NCBI RefSeq assembly: GCF_003111645.1 | Contig: NZ_CP022187.1 | Coordinates: forward strand, 4,030,001 to 4,094,000 | Source: Parazoarcus communis | GTDB lineage: Bacteria; Pseudomonadota; Gammaproteobacteria; Burkholderiales; Rhodocyclaceae | Direction: 5' to 3' | DNA: 64,000 nt | Part shown: positions 13,140 to 22,523 of the stretch, one piece after another | How the letters are laid out: every line of letters starts with the position of its first letter | Numbering within the stretch: the stretch's first letter is position 1 | Translations under genes and position numbers: made by a program | Notes under the pieces: generated by a model | Databases searched by the model: none | What the model was told of the DNA's origin: nothing | The model's input: the letters and a program-made list of their open reading frames with translations, nothing else

Positions 13140-13158
13140 GCCGGTCCAGGAGAACACC

Positions 13159-14397
13159 ATGGCTGTAAATCTGACGACTCCGAACCCGGCTGAGCTGAAC
13201 GCTGTCGCCGGCGTGCGTCTGGGTGTTGCCGAAGCGGGTATCCGCAAGGCCAACCGGCGCGACCTGACCGTGATCGAACTTGCACCGGGCAGCCGTGTTG
13301 CAGGCGTGTTCACGCTGAACCGTTTCTGCGCAGCGCCGGTTCAGCTGTGCAAGACGCACCTGCCGCTCGGCGACATTCGTGCATTGGTGATCAACACCGG
13401 TGTGGCAAATGCCGGCACCGGCGAGTCGGGCCTGGCCAACGCGCGCACGACGTGCGAAGCGGTGGCGGCGCGGCTGGATATCGGTGCGGAACAGGTGCTC
13501 CCGTTTTCGACCGGCGTCATTCTCGAGCCGCTGCCGGTTGACCGCCTCGTGGCCGGTCTGCCGAAGGCCGTGTCCGATCTCCGCGCCAATGGCTGGTTCG
13601 ACGCTGCGCACGCGATCATGACCACCGATACCCTGGCGAAGGGCATCTCGAAGCAGGTCGTCGTGGGCGGGCGCACCGTCACGCTCACCGGTATCAGCAA
13701 GGGCGCGGGCATGATCAGGCCCAACATGGCAACCATGCTCGGTTTTCTCGCCTGCGATGCTGCGATCAGTCAGCCGCTGCTGGAGGCCGTGACGCGCGAA
13801 GCGGCGGATCTGTCCTTCAACAGCATCACCATCGATGGTGATACCTCGACCAACGACTCCTTCATCGTGATCGCGACGGGGCAGGCCGGCAACGCAGAGA
13901 TTACCGACGCGAGCACGGCCGACTACGCGGCACTGCGCGATGCAATCGTCGACGTGTCGATCCGCCTTGCGCAGGCCATCGTTCGCGACGGCGAGGGCGC
14001 GACCAAGTTCATGAGCATCGTCGTCGAAGGCGGCGCAAGCCGTGAAGAGTGCCGCAAGGTAGCCTATGCGGTGGGCCACTCGCCGCTGGTCAAGACCGCG
14101 TTCTTTGCGTCCGATCCCAACCTCGGGCGGATTCTCGCTGCGATCGGTTATGCGGGCATCGACGACCTCGATGTCTCCAGGCTTCGCGTCTGGCTCGGCA
14201 ACACGGCAGAGTCCGTGCTGGTCGCCGAACACGGTGGGCGGGCTGAGAGCTATGTTGAAGAAGCCGGCACCCGGATCATGAAGGAAGCGGAGCTGACCGT
14301 GCGCATCGATCTCGCCCGTGGTGATGCGGCTGCCACGGTGTGGACCTGCGATTTCTCCTACGACTACGTAAAGATCAACGCCGACTACCGCAGCTGA
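13159..14397 (+). CDS. argJ: ArgJ, glutamate N-acetyltransferase (ornithine acetyltransferase)
   Basis: Transfers acetyl from N-acetylornithine to glutamate in the cyclic arginine pathway; bifunctional members also use acetyl-CoA. 412 residues. The autocleavage site is seen in [14 protein letters not shown]: the Thr after Ala becomes the N-terminal nucleophile of the beta chain. [10 protein letters not shown] and the C-terminal region (KINADYRS) are typical. AGGAGA lies upstream of the ATG. The gene follows secA by 19 bp and may be read with it; a strong terminator comes after. Confidence 0.95.
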   Translation: MAVNLTTPNPAELNAVAGVRLGVAEAGIRKANRRDLTVIELAPGSRVAGVFTLNRFCAAPVQLCKTHLPLGDIRALVINTGVANAGTGESGLANARTTCEAVAARLDIGAEQVLPFSTGVILEPLPVDRLVAGLPKAVSDLRANGWFDAAHAIMTTDTLAKGISKQVVVGGRTVTLTGISKGAGMIRPNMATMLGFLACDAAISQPLLEAVTREAADLSFNSITIDGDTSTNDSFIVIATGQAGNAEITDASTADYAALRDAIVDVSIRLAQAIVRDGEGATKFMSIVVEGGASREECRKVAYAVGHSPLVKTAFFASDPNLGRILAAIGYAGIDDLDVSRLRVWLGNTAESVLVAEHGGRAESYVEEAGTRIMKEAELTVRIDLARGDAAATVWTCDFSYDYVKINADYRS

Positions 14398-14420
14398 TCC
14401 AGCCCAGCCCGGCAGCACAC

Positions 14421-14459
14421 AAACCGGACACCGCGTCGAGCGCTCTGTCCGGTTTTTTT
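14421..14459 (+). terminator. Intrinsic terminator after argJ
   Basis: AACCGGACA (14422-14430) pairs perfectly with TGTCCGGTT (14446-14454), followed by a run of seven T from within the stem end. A 15-base loop separates the arms. Confidence 0.85.
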
Positions 14460-14635
14460 CATGGTTAAGGGGCATGCTGCCCGTGGCGGACGTGAGCGCA
14501 GACTTCAGGCACGCACGTTCGCGCTCGCCGCCGCCTTGGTGCAGAATGCTGCGGTGCTTGAAACGCCTGCTGCGGTCCGCACGGGCCGGAGCGGCACGCC
14601 TTAGCAGCCTATTGCACAGCGCGCGGAGATCGACG

Positions 14636-16543
14636 GTGTCGGCACATGATCAGAGTCAGCCTTCTGTGAATGCAGGTCACGGACCCAGAGCGGGCATCGC
14701 AGGGCTTGCGGTGTCGGCTATCGGCATCGTTTACGGCGACATCGGCACCAGCCCGCTCTATACGCTGAAGGAAGTGTTCAACGGCGAACATGCCGTGCCG
14801 GTGACGCCCGAAAACGTCTACGGGATTCTGTCCCTGGTGTTCTGGGCGCTGATGCTGGTGGTCTCGGCGAAGTACGTGCTTTTCATCATGCGTGCCGACA
14901 ACGACGGCGAGGGCGGCATCATGGCGCTGACTTCGCTCGCGCTGCGTGCGGTGAAGCCGGGGCGCAAGGCATGGTGGCTGTCGGTGCTCGGGGTGTTCGG
15001 TGCCGCGCTGTTCTACGGCGACGGCATGATCACGCCCGCCATTTCAGTGCTCTCCGCAGTGGAGGGACTCGAGATTGCCACGCCGGCGTTCCGCCCCTTC
15101 GTGCTCCCGATCGCTCTCGTCCTGCTGATCGGGCTGTTCATGATGCAGCGCCGCGGAACCGGCAGCGTCGGTGCAATTTTCGGCCCGGTCATGCTGTGCT
15201 GGTTTGCGGTGCTGGCCGTGCTCGGCGTCAACGGCATTCGTCTGCATCCAGAGATTCTCGGCGCCATCAGTCCGTGGTGGGCGGCGCACTTCTTCGCCAC
15301 TCAGCCACTGATCGCGTGGCTCGCGCTGGGCGCGGTCGTGCTGGCGATTACCGGTGGTGAGGCCCTGTATGCCGACATGGGGCACTTCGGCCGCCGGCCG
15401 ATCAAGCTGAGCTGGTTCTTTGTCGTCTTTCCCGCCCTGTACCTGAACTATCTGGGGCAGGGAGCGCTGATTCTCGATCATCCCGACAACGTCCGGAATC
15501 CCTTCTTTCTGCTGGTGCCCGATCAGCTGCTGTATCCGATGGTGGCGCTGTCCGCGCTGGCAACGATCATTGCAAGTCAGGCGGTGATCTCGGGGGCGTT
15601 CTCGCTCACCCGGCAGGCGATACAGCTTGGCTATGCGCCGCGGATGCTGATGGTTCACACCTCGGAGCGGGAGATCGGCCAGATCTACGTGCCGGGCATC
15701 AACTGGATGCTGCTGGGCGCGGTGATCGCCCTCGTGGCGGGTTTCCGCTCGTCGAGCGCGCTGGCGTCCGCCTACGGCATCGCCGTGACGCTGACAATGC
15801 TGATCGACACCATCCTCGCCTTCGTCGTCGTGCGCGCCCTGTGGCGATGGAACGTCGCGACCTCGCTCGCCTTCATTGGCGTATTCATCACGGTCGACAT
15901 CGCCTTCTTTTCCGCCACCGCGGTCAAGATCGTCGCCGGTGGATGGTTTCCGCTGCTGATTGGCGCGCTGATCTTCGTCGTGCTCAGAACCTGGAAACGC
16001 GGTCGCGCCGTGCTCGAGGAGCGCTCACGTGCGGATACGATGCGTCTCGAGATCTTCATTCCGTCCCTGTTCAACGACCCGCCGCCCAGGGTGCCAGGGA
16101 CGGCCGTGTTTCTGACGCACTGGCTCGAGAGCGTGCCGCGAACCCTGCTGCACAACCTTTATCACAACAAGGTTCTGCACGAGCGGGTGGTGCTGCTGAA
16201 GGTGGAAACCGCAGACACGCCATGGGTGTCCGACGAGCGGCGCCTGGAGGTGGAGCAACTGGACTACGGCTTCTGGCGCGTGCTGGTGCGCTACGGCTTC
16301 AAGGAGGAGCCGGACATTCCGGCGGCGCTGGCGCTGAGTGCTCAGCAGGGGCTCGAATTCGATCTGATGAGCACCTCGTTTTTCCTCGGGCACGAGAAGC
16401 TCGTATCGCGCGCAAGTTCGGGCATGGCCGGATGGCGGAAGAAGCTGTTCATCGTGCTGTTTCGCAATGCCGGCAGTGCGGCCGACTATTTCGGCATTCC
16501 GCCCAACCGGGTGGTGGAACTGGGGGCGCAGGTCGAGTTCTGA
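14636..16543 (+). CDS. kup: Kup-type low-affinity potassium transporter
   Basis: Inner membrane potassium:proton symporter of the KUP/HAK/KT family. From the GTG at 14636 the product is 635 residues, matching the family; GGAG lies seven bases before this GTG. The open frame extends 162 bases upstream but that part is arginine-rich and unlike the family. Motifs: GIVYGDIGTSPLYTL in the first membrane segment, GEGGIMAL, FYGDGMITPAISVLSAVEG and the GGEALYADMGHFG region. About twelve hydrophobic segments are followed by a cytoplasmic C-terminal domain of about 180 residues. Confidence 0.93.
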   Translation: MSAHDQSQPSVNAGHGPRAGIAGLAVSAIGIVYGDIGTSPLYTLKEVFNGEHAVPVTPENVYGILSLVFWALMLVVSAKYVLFIMRADNDGEGGIMALTSLALRAVKPGRKAWWLSVLGVFGAALFYGDGMITPAISVLSAVEGLEIATPAFRPFVLPIALVLLIGLFMMQRRGTGSVGAIFGPVMLCWFAVLAVLGVNGIRLHPEILGAISPWWAAHFFATQPLIAWLALGAVVLAITGGEALYADMGHFGRRPIKLSWFFVVFPALYLNYLGQGALILDHPDNVRNPFFLLVPDQLLYPMVALSALATIIASQAVISGAFSLTRQAIQLGYAPRMLMVHTSEREIGQIYVPGINWMLLGAVIALVAGFRSSSALASAYGIAVTLTMLIDTILAFVVVRALWRWNVATSLAFIGVFITVDIAFFSATAVKIVAGGWFPLLIGALIFVVLRTWKRGRAVLEERSRADTMRLEIFIPSLFNDPPPRVPGTAVFLTHWLESVPRTLLHNLYHNKVLHERVVLLKVETADTPWVSDERRLEVEQLDYGFWRVLVRYGFKEEPDIPAALALSAQQGLEFDLMSTSFFLGHEKLVSRASSGMAGWRKKLFIVLFRNAGSAADYFGIPPNRVVELGAQVEF

Positions 16544-16566
16544 GCGCGCTGCGGTGGGGCGCGCTC
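16542..16566. repeat. Inverted repeat between convergent kup and ABC1-kinase genes
   Basis: GAGCGCGC (16542-16549) and GCGCGCTC (16559-16566) form an 8-bp stem starting at the kup stop codon. There is no T-run on either side, so it may be a weak terminator or a transcript 3'-end hairpin. Confidence 0.4.
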
Positions 16567-16585
16567 GGACTGCGACGACGAGGCC

Positions 16586-18268
16586 TCAGTGTCGGCCACC
16601 GCTGCGCCAGATCGAGATCAGGACCCACAGACCGCCCAGCACGGCCGCGCCGAAGCCGAGCCAGCCAAATGAGATGCCGCCGGGCAGGGCGGCATCGTTA
16701 TCGACCGTCAGGATGATGGCCGAGCCGATGATCAGTGCCGCGGTCACGATGCTCAGTGCCAGACGGCTGATTGCGCGGTCCAGCCGTTCACCGAACTGCT
16801 TGAGCGGAACGACCTCGACCTGAACCTTCAGCCGGCCGGTGCGCGATGCCCGCAGCAGTTGGCGCAGGTCCTGAGGAAGCCCGGCAATCAGGTCAAGGGC
16901 GCTGTTGAGCGTGCGCCAGCCGCGCCTGGCCAGCGCGAGCGGGGCGGCGTGAGCGATCAGCACCTTCTCCAGAAACGGGGTGGCCTCGCCCGCCATGTCG
17001 AACTCGGGGTCGAGCTGGCGACCGAGGCCTTCGAGGGTGATGAAGGTCTTCACCAGCAGCGCGAGATCGGGAGGCAGGGCCAGTCCGTGATCGCGCAGGA
17101 TCGTGATCAGGTCGGAAAGCATGGCGCTGAAATCGAGCGCCTTCAGCGGGACGCCATGGTACTGATCGACAAAGGCGTCGATCTCGTCCATCAGCGGCGC
17201 GCTGTCGCCCTCCATGCCGCCACTCCAGTCGATCAGGATGTCCGCCACGGCCGCCGCTTCGTGGCGAACGAGGCCGTGCAGCAGGCGCGCAACCTGGTAG
17301 CGGCGCTCTTCGGTGAGTCTGCCAACCATGCCGAAGTCGATGAAGGCGATGCGGTTGCCCGGCAGGTAGAACAGATTGCCCGGGTGTGGGTCGGCGTGGA
17401 AGAAACCGTCTTCCAGTATCATCTGCAGCACCGCATTGGCACCGCGGCAGGCGAGCAGCTTGCGATCGAGACCGGTGGCATCAACAGCGGCGAGGTTGCG
17501 CCCCGGAATGCCCTCGATGCAGTCCTGCACATTGACCCGTTCACTGGTCCATTGCCAGTGGATGCGCGGCAGCACGATTTCCGGACGGTCTGCGAAACGG
17601 GCGGCGATGCGCTCGGCGCTGCGGCCCTCGGCGGAAAAATCCATCTCGCGACGCAGGGAACGGGTGAACTGGCGTATGACCTCGCGTGGACGGTAACGCC
17701 GCAGATCGGGGGCGTCGGCTTCGACAATCTCGGCGAGGCGGGCCAGCAGGCGCAGATCGGCTTCCACGACCGGACGGATGCCCGGACGGCGCACCTTGAG
17801 CACCACCGGCGTGCCGTCCGCGAGCCACGCACGATGCACCTGGGCCAGGGAGGCGGCGGCCAGCGGGGAGGTCTCGAGTCGCGGGAAGATGTTTTCGGGC
17901 GCCTCGCCGAAGGCTTCCGTCAGTTGCGCGTGGATGTCGGCATAGGGCAGGGCGGGGGCGGCGTCCTGCAGCTTGCTGAACTCGGTCGTCCACTCAGCCG
18001 AAAACAGGTCGACGCGGGTCGCGAGGATCTGGCCGAGCTTGACAAAGGTCGGGCCAAGATCCTCGAGTGCTCGACGCACCCTGGCGGGTGGCTCGAGCTG
18101 GGCGAGCTCATCCGGGGCGCGCCAGTGCAATACCTTGCCCGCGCGCTCGAGTGCGCCGGCCATGCCGATGCGACGCACCAGATCGCCGAAGCCGTAGCGA
18201 ATCAGGACACTTGCAATGTCATGCAGGCGGCCAAGGTCGCGAACTGCGCTGACGGCCTCCGACCACAT
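16586..18268 (-). CDS. ABC1/AarF/UbiB-family atypical kinase-like membrane protein
   Basis: 560 residues of the UbiB family, kinase-like ATPases linked to ubiquinone synthesis and lipid handling at the membrane. Seen: the KxGQ motif (FVKLGQILATRVDLFS), the Ala-rich loop AAASLAQVHRA in place of a glycine loop, VVLKVRRPGI with the Lys, the catalytic-type HADPHPGN, the DFG equivalent (FIDFGMVG), and two C-terminal membrane segments (about 505-525 and 530-555). It starts within TGATG of the upstream helical gene, so translation is coupled. Whether this is the ubiquinone-pathway UbiB or a paralogue is not decided: no ubi genes are adjacent. Confidence 0.88.
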   Translation of the reverse strand: MWSEAVSAVRDLGRLHDIASVLIRYGFGDLVRRIGMAGALERAGKVLHWRAPDELAQLEPPARVRRALEDLGPTFVKLGQILATRVDLFSAEWTTEFSKLQDAAPALPYADIHAQLTEAFGEAPENIFPRLETSPLAAASLAQVHRAWLADGTPVVLKVRRPGIRPVVEADLRLLARLAEIVEADAPDLRRYRPREVIRQFTRSLRREMDFSAEGRSAERIAARFADRPEIVLPRIHWQWTSERVNVQDCIEGIPGRNLAAVDATGLDRKLLACRGANAVLQMILEDGFFHADPHPGNLFYLPGNRIAFIDFGMVGRLTEERRYQVARLLHGLVRHEAAAVADILIDWSGGMEGDSAPLMDEIDAFVDQYHGVPLKALDFSAMLSDLITILRDHGLALPPDLALLVKTFITLEGLGRQLDPEFDMAGEATPFLEKVLIAHAAPLALARRGWRTLNSALDLIAGLPQDLRQLLRASRTGRLKVQVEVVPLKQFGERLDRAISRLALSIVTAALIIGSAIILTVDNDAALPGGISFGWLGFGAAVLGGLWVLISIWRSGGRH

Positions 18269-19002
18269 CAGCGGGGCTGGTCGGGTGGCGTGGGCTTGCT
18301 GCTATCGTCCGTCTGCGGATGCAGGCGGTCGGCGATGCCGCGGAGCAGGCCGGCAGCGAGTCCGGCGAGAACCGCGGCTTCGTTGCGCACGATACGCGCA
18401 CCATCTTCGACCTGGCCACGTGCGGTGTCGGCCAGGCTCTGAGTGAGCTCGGACAGTGCGCTCCGGATGCGCCCGCCCACCGCCGTGCCGCTGCTGCGCG
18501 CGTGGTCGTTCAGGTCCTGCAGGGTCGCCCGCGCAATGCCGCTGGCGTTATGTGCCGCATTGCCCAAGGTTTCGATGAACAGGGTTTCAAGCGCGGAGAG
18601 TTCGTCGCGTGTCTGCTTGAGCACCTGATGCGAAAACGCTTCGCCGCGCTTTCCTGCCTCCTGCAGCGCAAGCTGGGTGGCCTCCGCTGCGGATGCCAGT
18701 GCCTCGTCAAGGCCGGTCATCGCCTGCCTGAGTGCCTGTGCCTCGTCTCCGCCACGGTTGGCCGCGCCTTGCTGGGCGCCTTTTACCACTGCATCCAGCA
18801 CGCCACGAATCTCATCACCGTTCAGATGGCCGTCGGCGAGGGCCCGAAGGGTGATGGCGCGGACGCGTTCGGAAATTTCCTCGGGGGTGCCCCCGGTAGC
18901 ATTGCGGGTCTCGCGCTCGATCTCGTCGACTGCCGGTCCCGCGGCTGGCGCGCCTCCGCTTGCATGCGAAGCACTGCCGGTCATAGACGTTTGCTTGCTC
19001 AT
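18268..19002 (-). CDS. Helical Ala-rich protein of unknown function, coupled to the UbiB-like gene
   Basis: 244 residues, largely alpha-helical in composition with heptad-like Ala/Leu stretches reminiscent of phasin-like or apolipoprotein-like proteins (for example QDLNDHARSSGTAVGGRIRSAL spaced repeats at residues 165-225), and a hydrophobic segment AAVLAGLAAGLLRGIADRL near the C-terminus. No signal peptide. The start is ATG 19002, supported by AAAGGAG at suitable spacing. Its stop shares one base with the start of the UbiB-like gene (TGATG), a strong sign of a functional pair. I think it belongs to a DUF found beside such kinases in betaproteobacteria but cannot name it with certainty; function is unknown. 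Confidence 0.75.
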   Translation of the reverse strand: MSKQTSMTGSASHASGGAPAAGPAVDEIERETRNATGGTPEEISERVRAITLRALADGHLNGDEIRGVLDAVVKGAQQGAANRGGDEAQALRQAMTGLDEALASAAEATQLALQEAGKRGEAFSHQVLKQTRDELSALETLFIETLGNAAHNASGIARATLQDLNDHARSSGTAVGGRIRSALSELTQSLADTARGQVEDGARIVRNEAAVLAGLAAGLLRGIADRLHPQTDDSSKPTPPDQPR

Positions 19003-19174
19003 GGTGACGACTCCTTTGCTGGGCGCCCGGCGCTGCAAAGCGGACGCTTCCGCGTGCACTCAGGTGCCTTGCTGCGATCCGCTGGTGGCCGGCGGCGACG
19101 CGCCGAAAGCCTTCCACGCGTTGACACCATTGTACTGAGCATCGTGCCCGGCGGCACGGTCGGCACCTTTCGAA

Positions 19175-19558
19175 TCAGTGCAGTACGCGCGGCATTGCCA
19201 GCATGAAGGGCGGGATCTCGGCTTCGAAGCGATGGCCGTCGGTTGCTTCCATCTGGTAGCTGCCGTGCATCGTGCCCACGGCCGTTTCGAGCACCGAGCC
19301 GCTGGAATAGCGGAACACTTCGCCCGGTTCGAGCAGCGGCTGCTCGCCGATCACGCCCTGACCATGGACCTCCTGAACCTTGCCGGTGCCGTCGGTGATG
19401 ATCCAGTGGCGGCTGACCAGTCGTGCTGGCACGGTGCCGGTGTTGCGAATGGTGATGTGATAGGCGAAAACGAAGTGGTCCTCGTCCGGATTGGACTGTG
19501 CCGGAATGAATTCGGCGACAGCTTCGACGGCGATGCGATAGGCGTCTGAAGTGCTCAC
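19175..19558 (-). CDS. apaG: ApaG (DUF525) protein
   Basis: 127-residue protein of the ApaG family, an immunoglobulin-like fold; genetic links in other bacteria are to the diadenosine tetraphosphatase gene apaH and to magnesium/cobalt phenotypes, but the biochemical role is unsettled. Motifs: FAYHITIRNTG, LVSRHWIITDGTGKVQEVHGQGVIGEQP and the C-terminal GSYQMEATDGHRFEAEIPPF. The GTG start at 19558 is preceded by AGGAGAATCAC. Upstream lies the divergent purB. The usual neighbours rsmA and apaH are not here. Confidence 0.92.
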   Translation of the reverse strand: MSTSDAYRIAVEAVAEFIPAQSNPDEDHFVFAYHITIRNTGTVPARLVSRHWIITDGTGKVQEVHGQGVIGEQPLLEPGEVFRYSSGSVLETAVGTMHGSYQMEATDGHRFEAEIPPFMLAMPRVLH

Positions 19559-19676
19559 GCGCGTGATTCTCCTGGAATGACCATCGGTTAAGGTGGCGCA
19601 GGCGCCACGGTTTGCCGGTGGGTGGTGTTGGCTTTCTTGTCCCGAAAGCGGGCCAAGACAGGGGTCAGAGCGGTAA

Positions 19677-21071
<1,395 letters not shown>

Positions 21072-21119
21072 GCGTTGCCGAAGTGTCGGGGTCTTGAGCC
21101 CCGGCACGATAAGACATTC

Positions 21120-21143
21120 AACGCCACCCCCGGGTGGCGTTTT
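21120..21143 (+). terminator. Short intrinsic terminator after purB
   Basis: ACGCCACC (21121-21128), a 4-base loop, then GGTGGCGT (21133-21140) with a T-run of four. It lies 50 bp after the purB stop and just before the next gene's ribosome site, so it may only partly stop transcription. Confidence 0.6.
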
Positions 21144-21165
21144 CCATCAAACAGGGAGTGTGAAC

Positions 21166-21483
21166 ATGGCCTTTGCCGATAACCTCAAGCAGCTGCCCAA
21201 GGTGTCCCACCTGGCGGCAATCAATCTGATCGACGCTGCGGACGCAGTCGTGGGAACGATCGAGAACAAGCCCGGCCAGGGCGGCTCGCTGGCGGTGTAC
21301 AACCATCTGGCGCAGATTCATGGCGCGATCAGCCCCGAAGCCGCCGCAAAGGGGCTGGAGCTGTATGCCGAGCATACCGAGGATGCGCGCCAGAACCCCG
21401 GCAAGCACCCGAACATTGACCGCCTGATCGGTCTGATCGAGCGCGCCGAAACGCTGCGGGTGAAGCAGGTGTTTGCCGTTTGA
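21166..21483 (+). CDS. Small conserved protein, probably DUF2322
   Basis: 105 residues, soluble, beginning MAFADNLKQLPKVSHL. The sequence has the pattern DAADAVVGTIENKPGQGGSLAVYN and ends with a charged helical part (EHTEDARQNPGKHPNIDRLI). From memory this resembles DUF2322, small proteobacterial proteins without known function; the assignment needs a profile check. The ATG at 21166 has AGGGAGTG upstream. No partner gene is evident beyond purB. Confidence 0.75.
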   Translation: MAFADNLKQLPKVSHLAAINLIDAADAVVGTIENKPGQGGSLAVYNHLAQIHGAISPEAAAKGLELYAEHTEDARQNPGKHPNIDRLIGLIERAETLRVKQVFAV

Positions 21484-21520
21484 TGCAGGGCAGTCCGGCG
21501 CTGCCGGGCAGGGTGGCATG

Positions 21521-21545
21521 AAAAAGGGCGCCAATCGGCGCCCTT
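21521..21545 (-). terminator. Intrinsic terminator of the queA-tgt-yajC-secD-secF operon
   Basis: AAGGGCGCC (21524-21532) and GGCGCCCTT (21537-21545) form a perfect 9-bp stem with a 4-base loop. Read on the minus strand it runs into TTTTT just after secF. It may also serve the + strand gene ending at 21483. Confidence 0.85.
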
Positions 21546-21567
21546 GTCATGTGTGCTGCAGGAAGCG

Positions 21568-22500
21568 TCAGACGACGGCTTCTTCCTTTTCCTTCTTCGG
21601 CTTGATGAACTGCTCGCGCGAGACGCCGAGCCACATCACCAGCGGGCTGGCGACCAGCACCGACGAGTAGATGCCGAACAGGATGCCGATGGTCAGCGCG
21701 AGGGCGAAGTAGTACAGCGTTTCGCCGCCGAAGATCAGCATGGCCAGGACCATCATCTGCGTACTGCCGTGGGTGATCACGGTACGCGAGATGGTGCTGG
21801 TGATGGCGTGGTTGAGCACATCGGGCGTGGTCATGCTGCGCTTCTTCTTGAAAGTCTCGCGCACGCGGTCGAACACCACGACGGATTCGTTCACCGAGTA
21901 GCCCAGCACCGCGAGCACGGCCGCCAGCACCGGCAGCGAGAACTCCCACTGGAAGAAGGCGAAGAAGCCGAGAATGATGATTACGTCGTGCAGGTTGGCA
22001 ACGATGGCCGACACCGCGAAGCGCCATTCAAAGCGGGCGGCAAGGTAGAGCATGATGCCGATGATCACCAGCAGCAGTGCCATCGCGCCGTCGGTGGCGA
22101 GCTCCTTGCCGACCTGGGGGCCGACGAACTCGACCCGGCGCAGTTCGGCCGTGGGGCCGTCGATGGTTGCCAGCGTGCTCATGACCCGCTCCGACACCCG
22201 GTTGGTATCGAGGTCTTCGCGGTTCGGCAGGCGGATCAGCACATCGCTCGCGCTGCCGAAGTTCTGCACCTGGGCATCCGGGTAGCCTTCGGTGCCAAGC
22301 GCCTGACGGATGGGCTCGAGTTGCGCCGCTTCGGTGTAGCTGACCTCGATCAGCGTACCGCCGGTGAACTCGACCGACAGATGCAGGCCGCGGGTGGCGA
22401 GAAAGAACACGGCCAGCACGAAGGTGATCAACGAGATGATGTTGAACAACAGCGCATGGCGCATGAAGGGGATGTCTTTCTTGATGCGGAAAAATTCCAT
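21568..22500 (-). CDS. secF: SecF, protein translocase accessory subunit
   Basis: Inner membrane partner of SecD; the pair uses the proton gradient to pull exported proteins into the periplasm. 310 residues, six hydrophobic segments. Motifs: FTGGTLIEV at the start of the periplasmic domain, ARFEWRFAVSAIVANLHDVIIILGFF, GYSVNESVVVFDRVRE and the TLYYFALALTIGILFGIYSS region. Highly charged C-terminus. It is 23 bp downstream of secD. Confidence 0.96.
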   Translation of the reverse strand: MEFFRIKKDIPFMRHALLFNIISLITFVLAVFFLATRGLHLSVEFTGGTLIEVSYTEAAQLEPIRQALGTEGYPDAQVQNFGSASDVLIRLPNREDLDTNRVSERVMSTLATIDGPTAELRRVEFVGPQVGKELATDGAMALLLVIIGIMLYLAARFEWRFAVSAIVANLHDVIIILGFFAFFQWEFSLPVLAAVLAVLGYSVNESVVVFDRVRETFKKKRSMTTPDVLNHAITSTISRTVITHGSTQMMVLAMLIFGGETLYYFALALTIGILFGIYSSVLVASPLVMWLGVSREQFIKPKKEKEEAVV

Positions 22501-22523
22501 GATTGCTTGTCCTTGTCTTCCGC

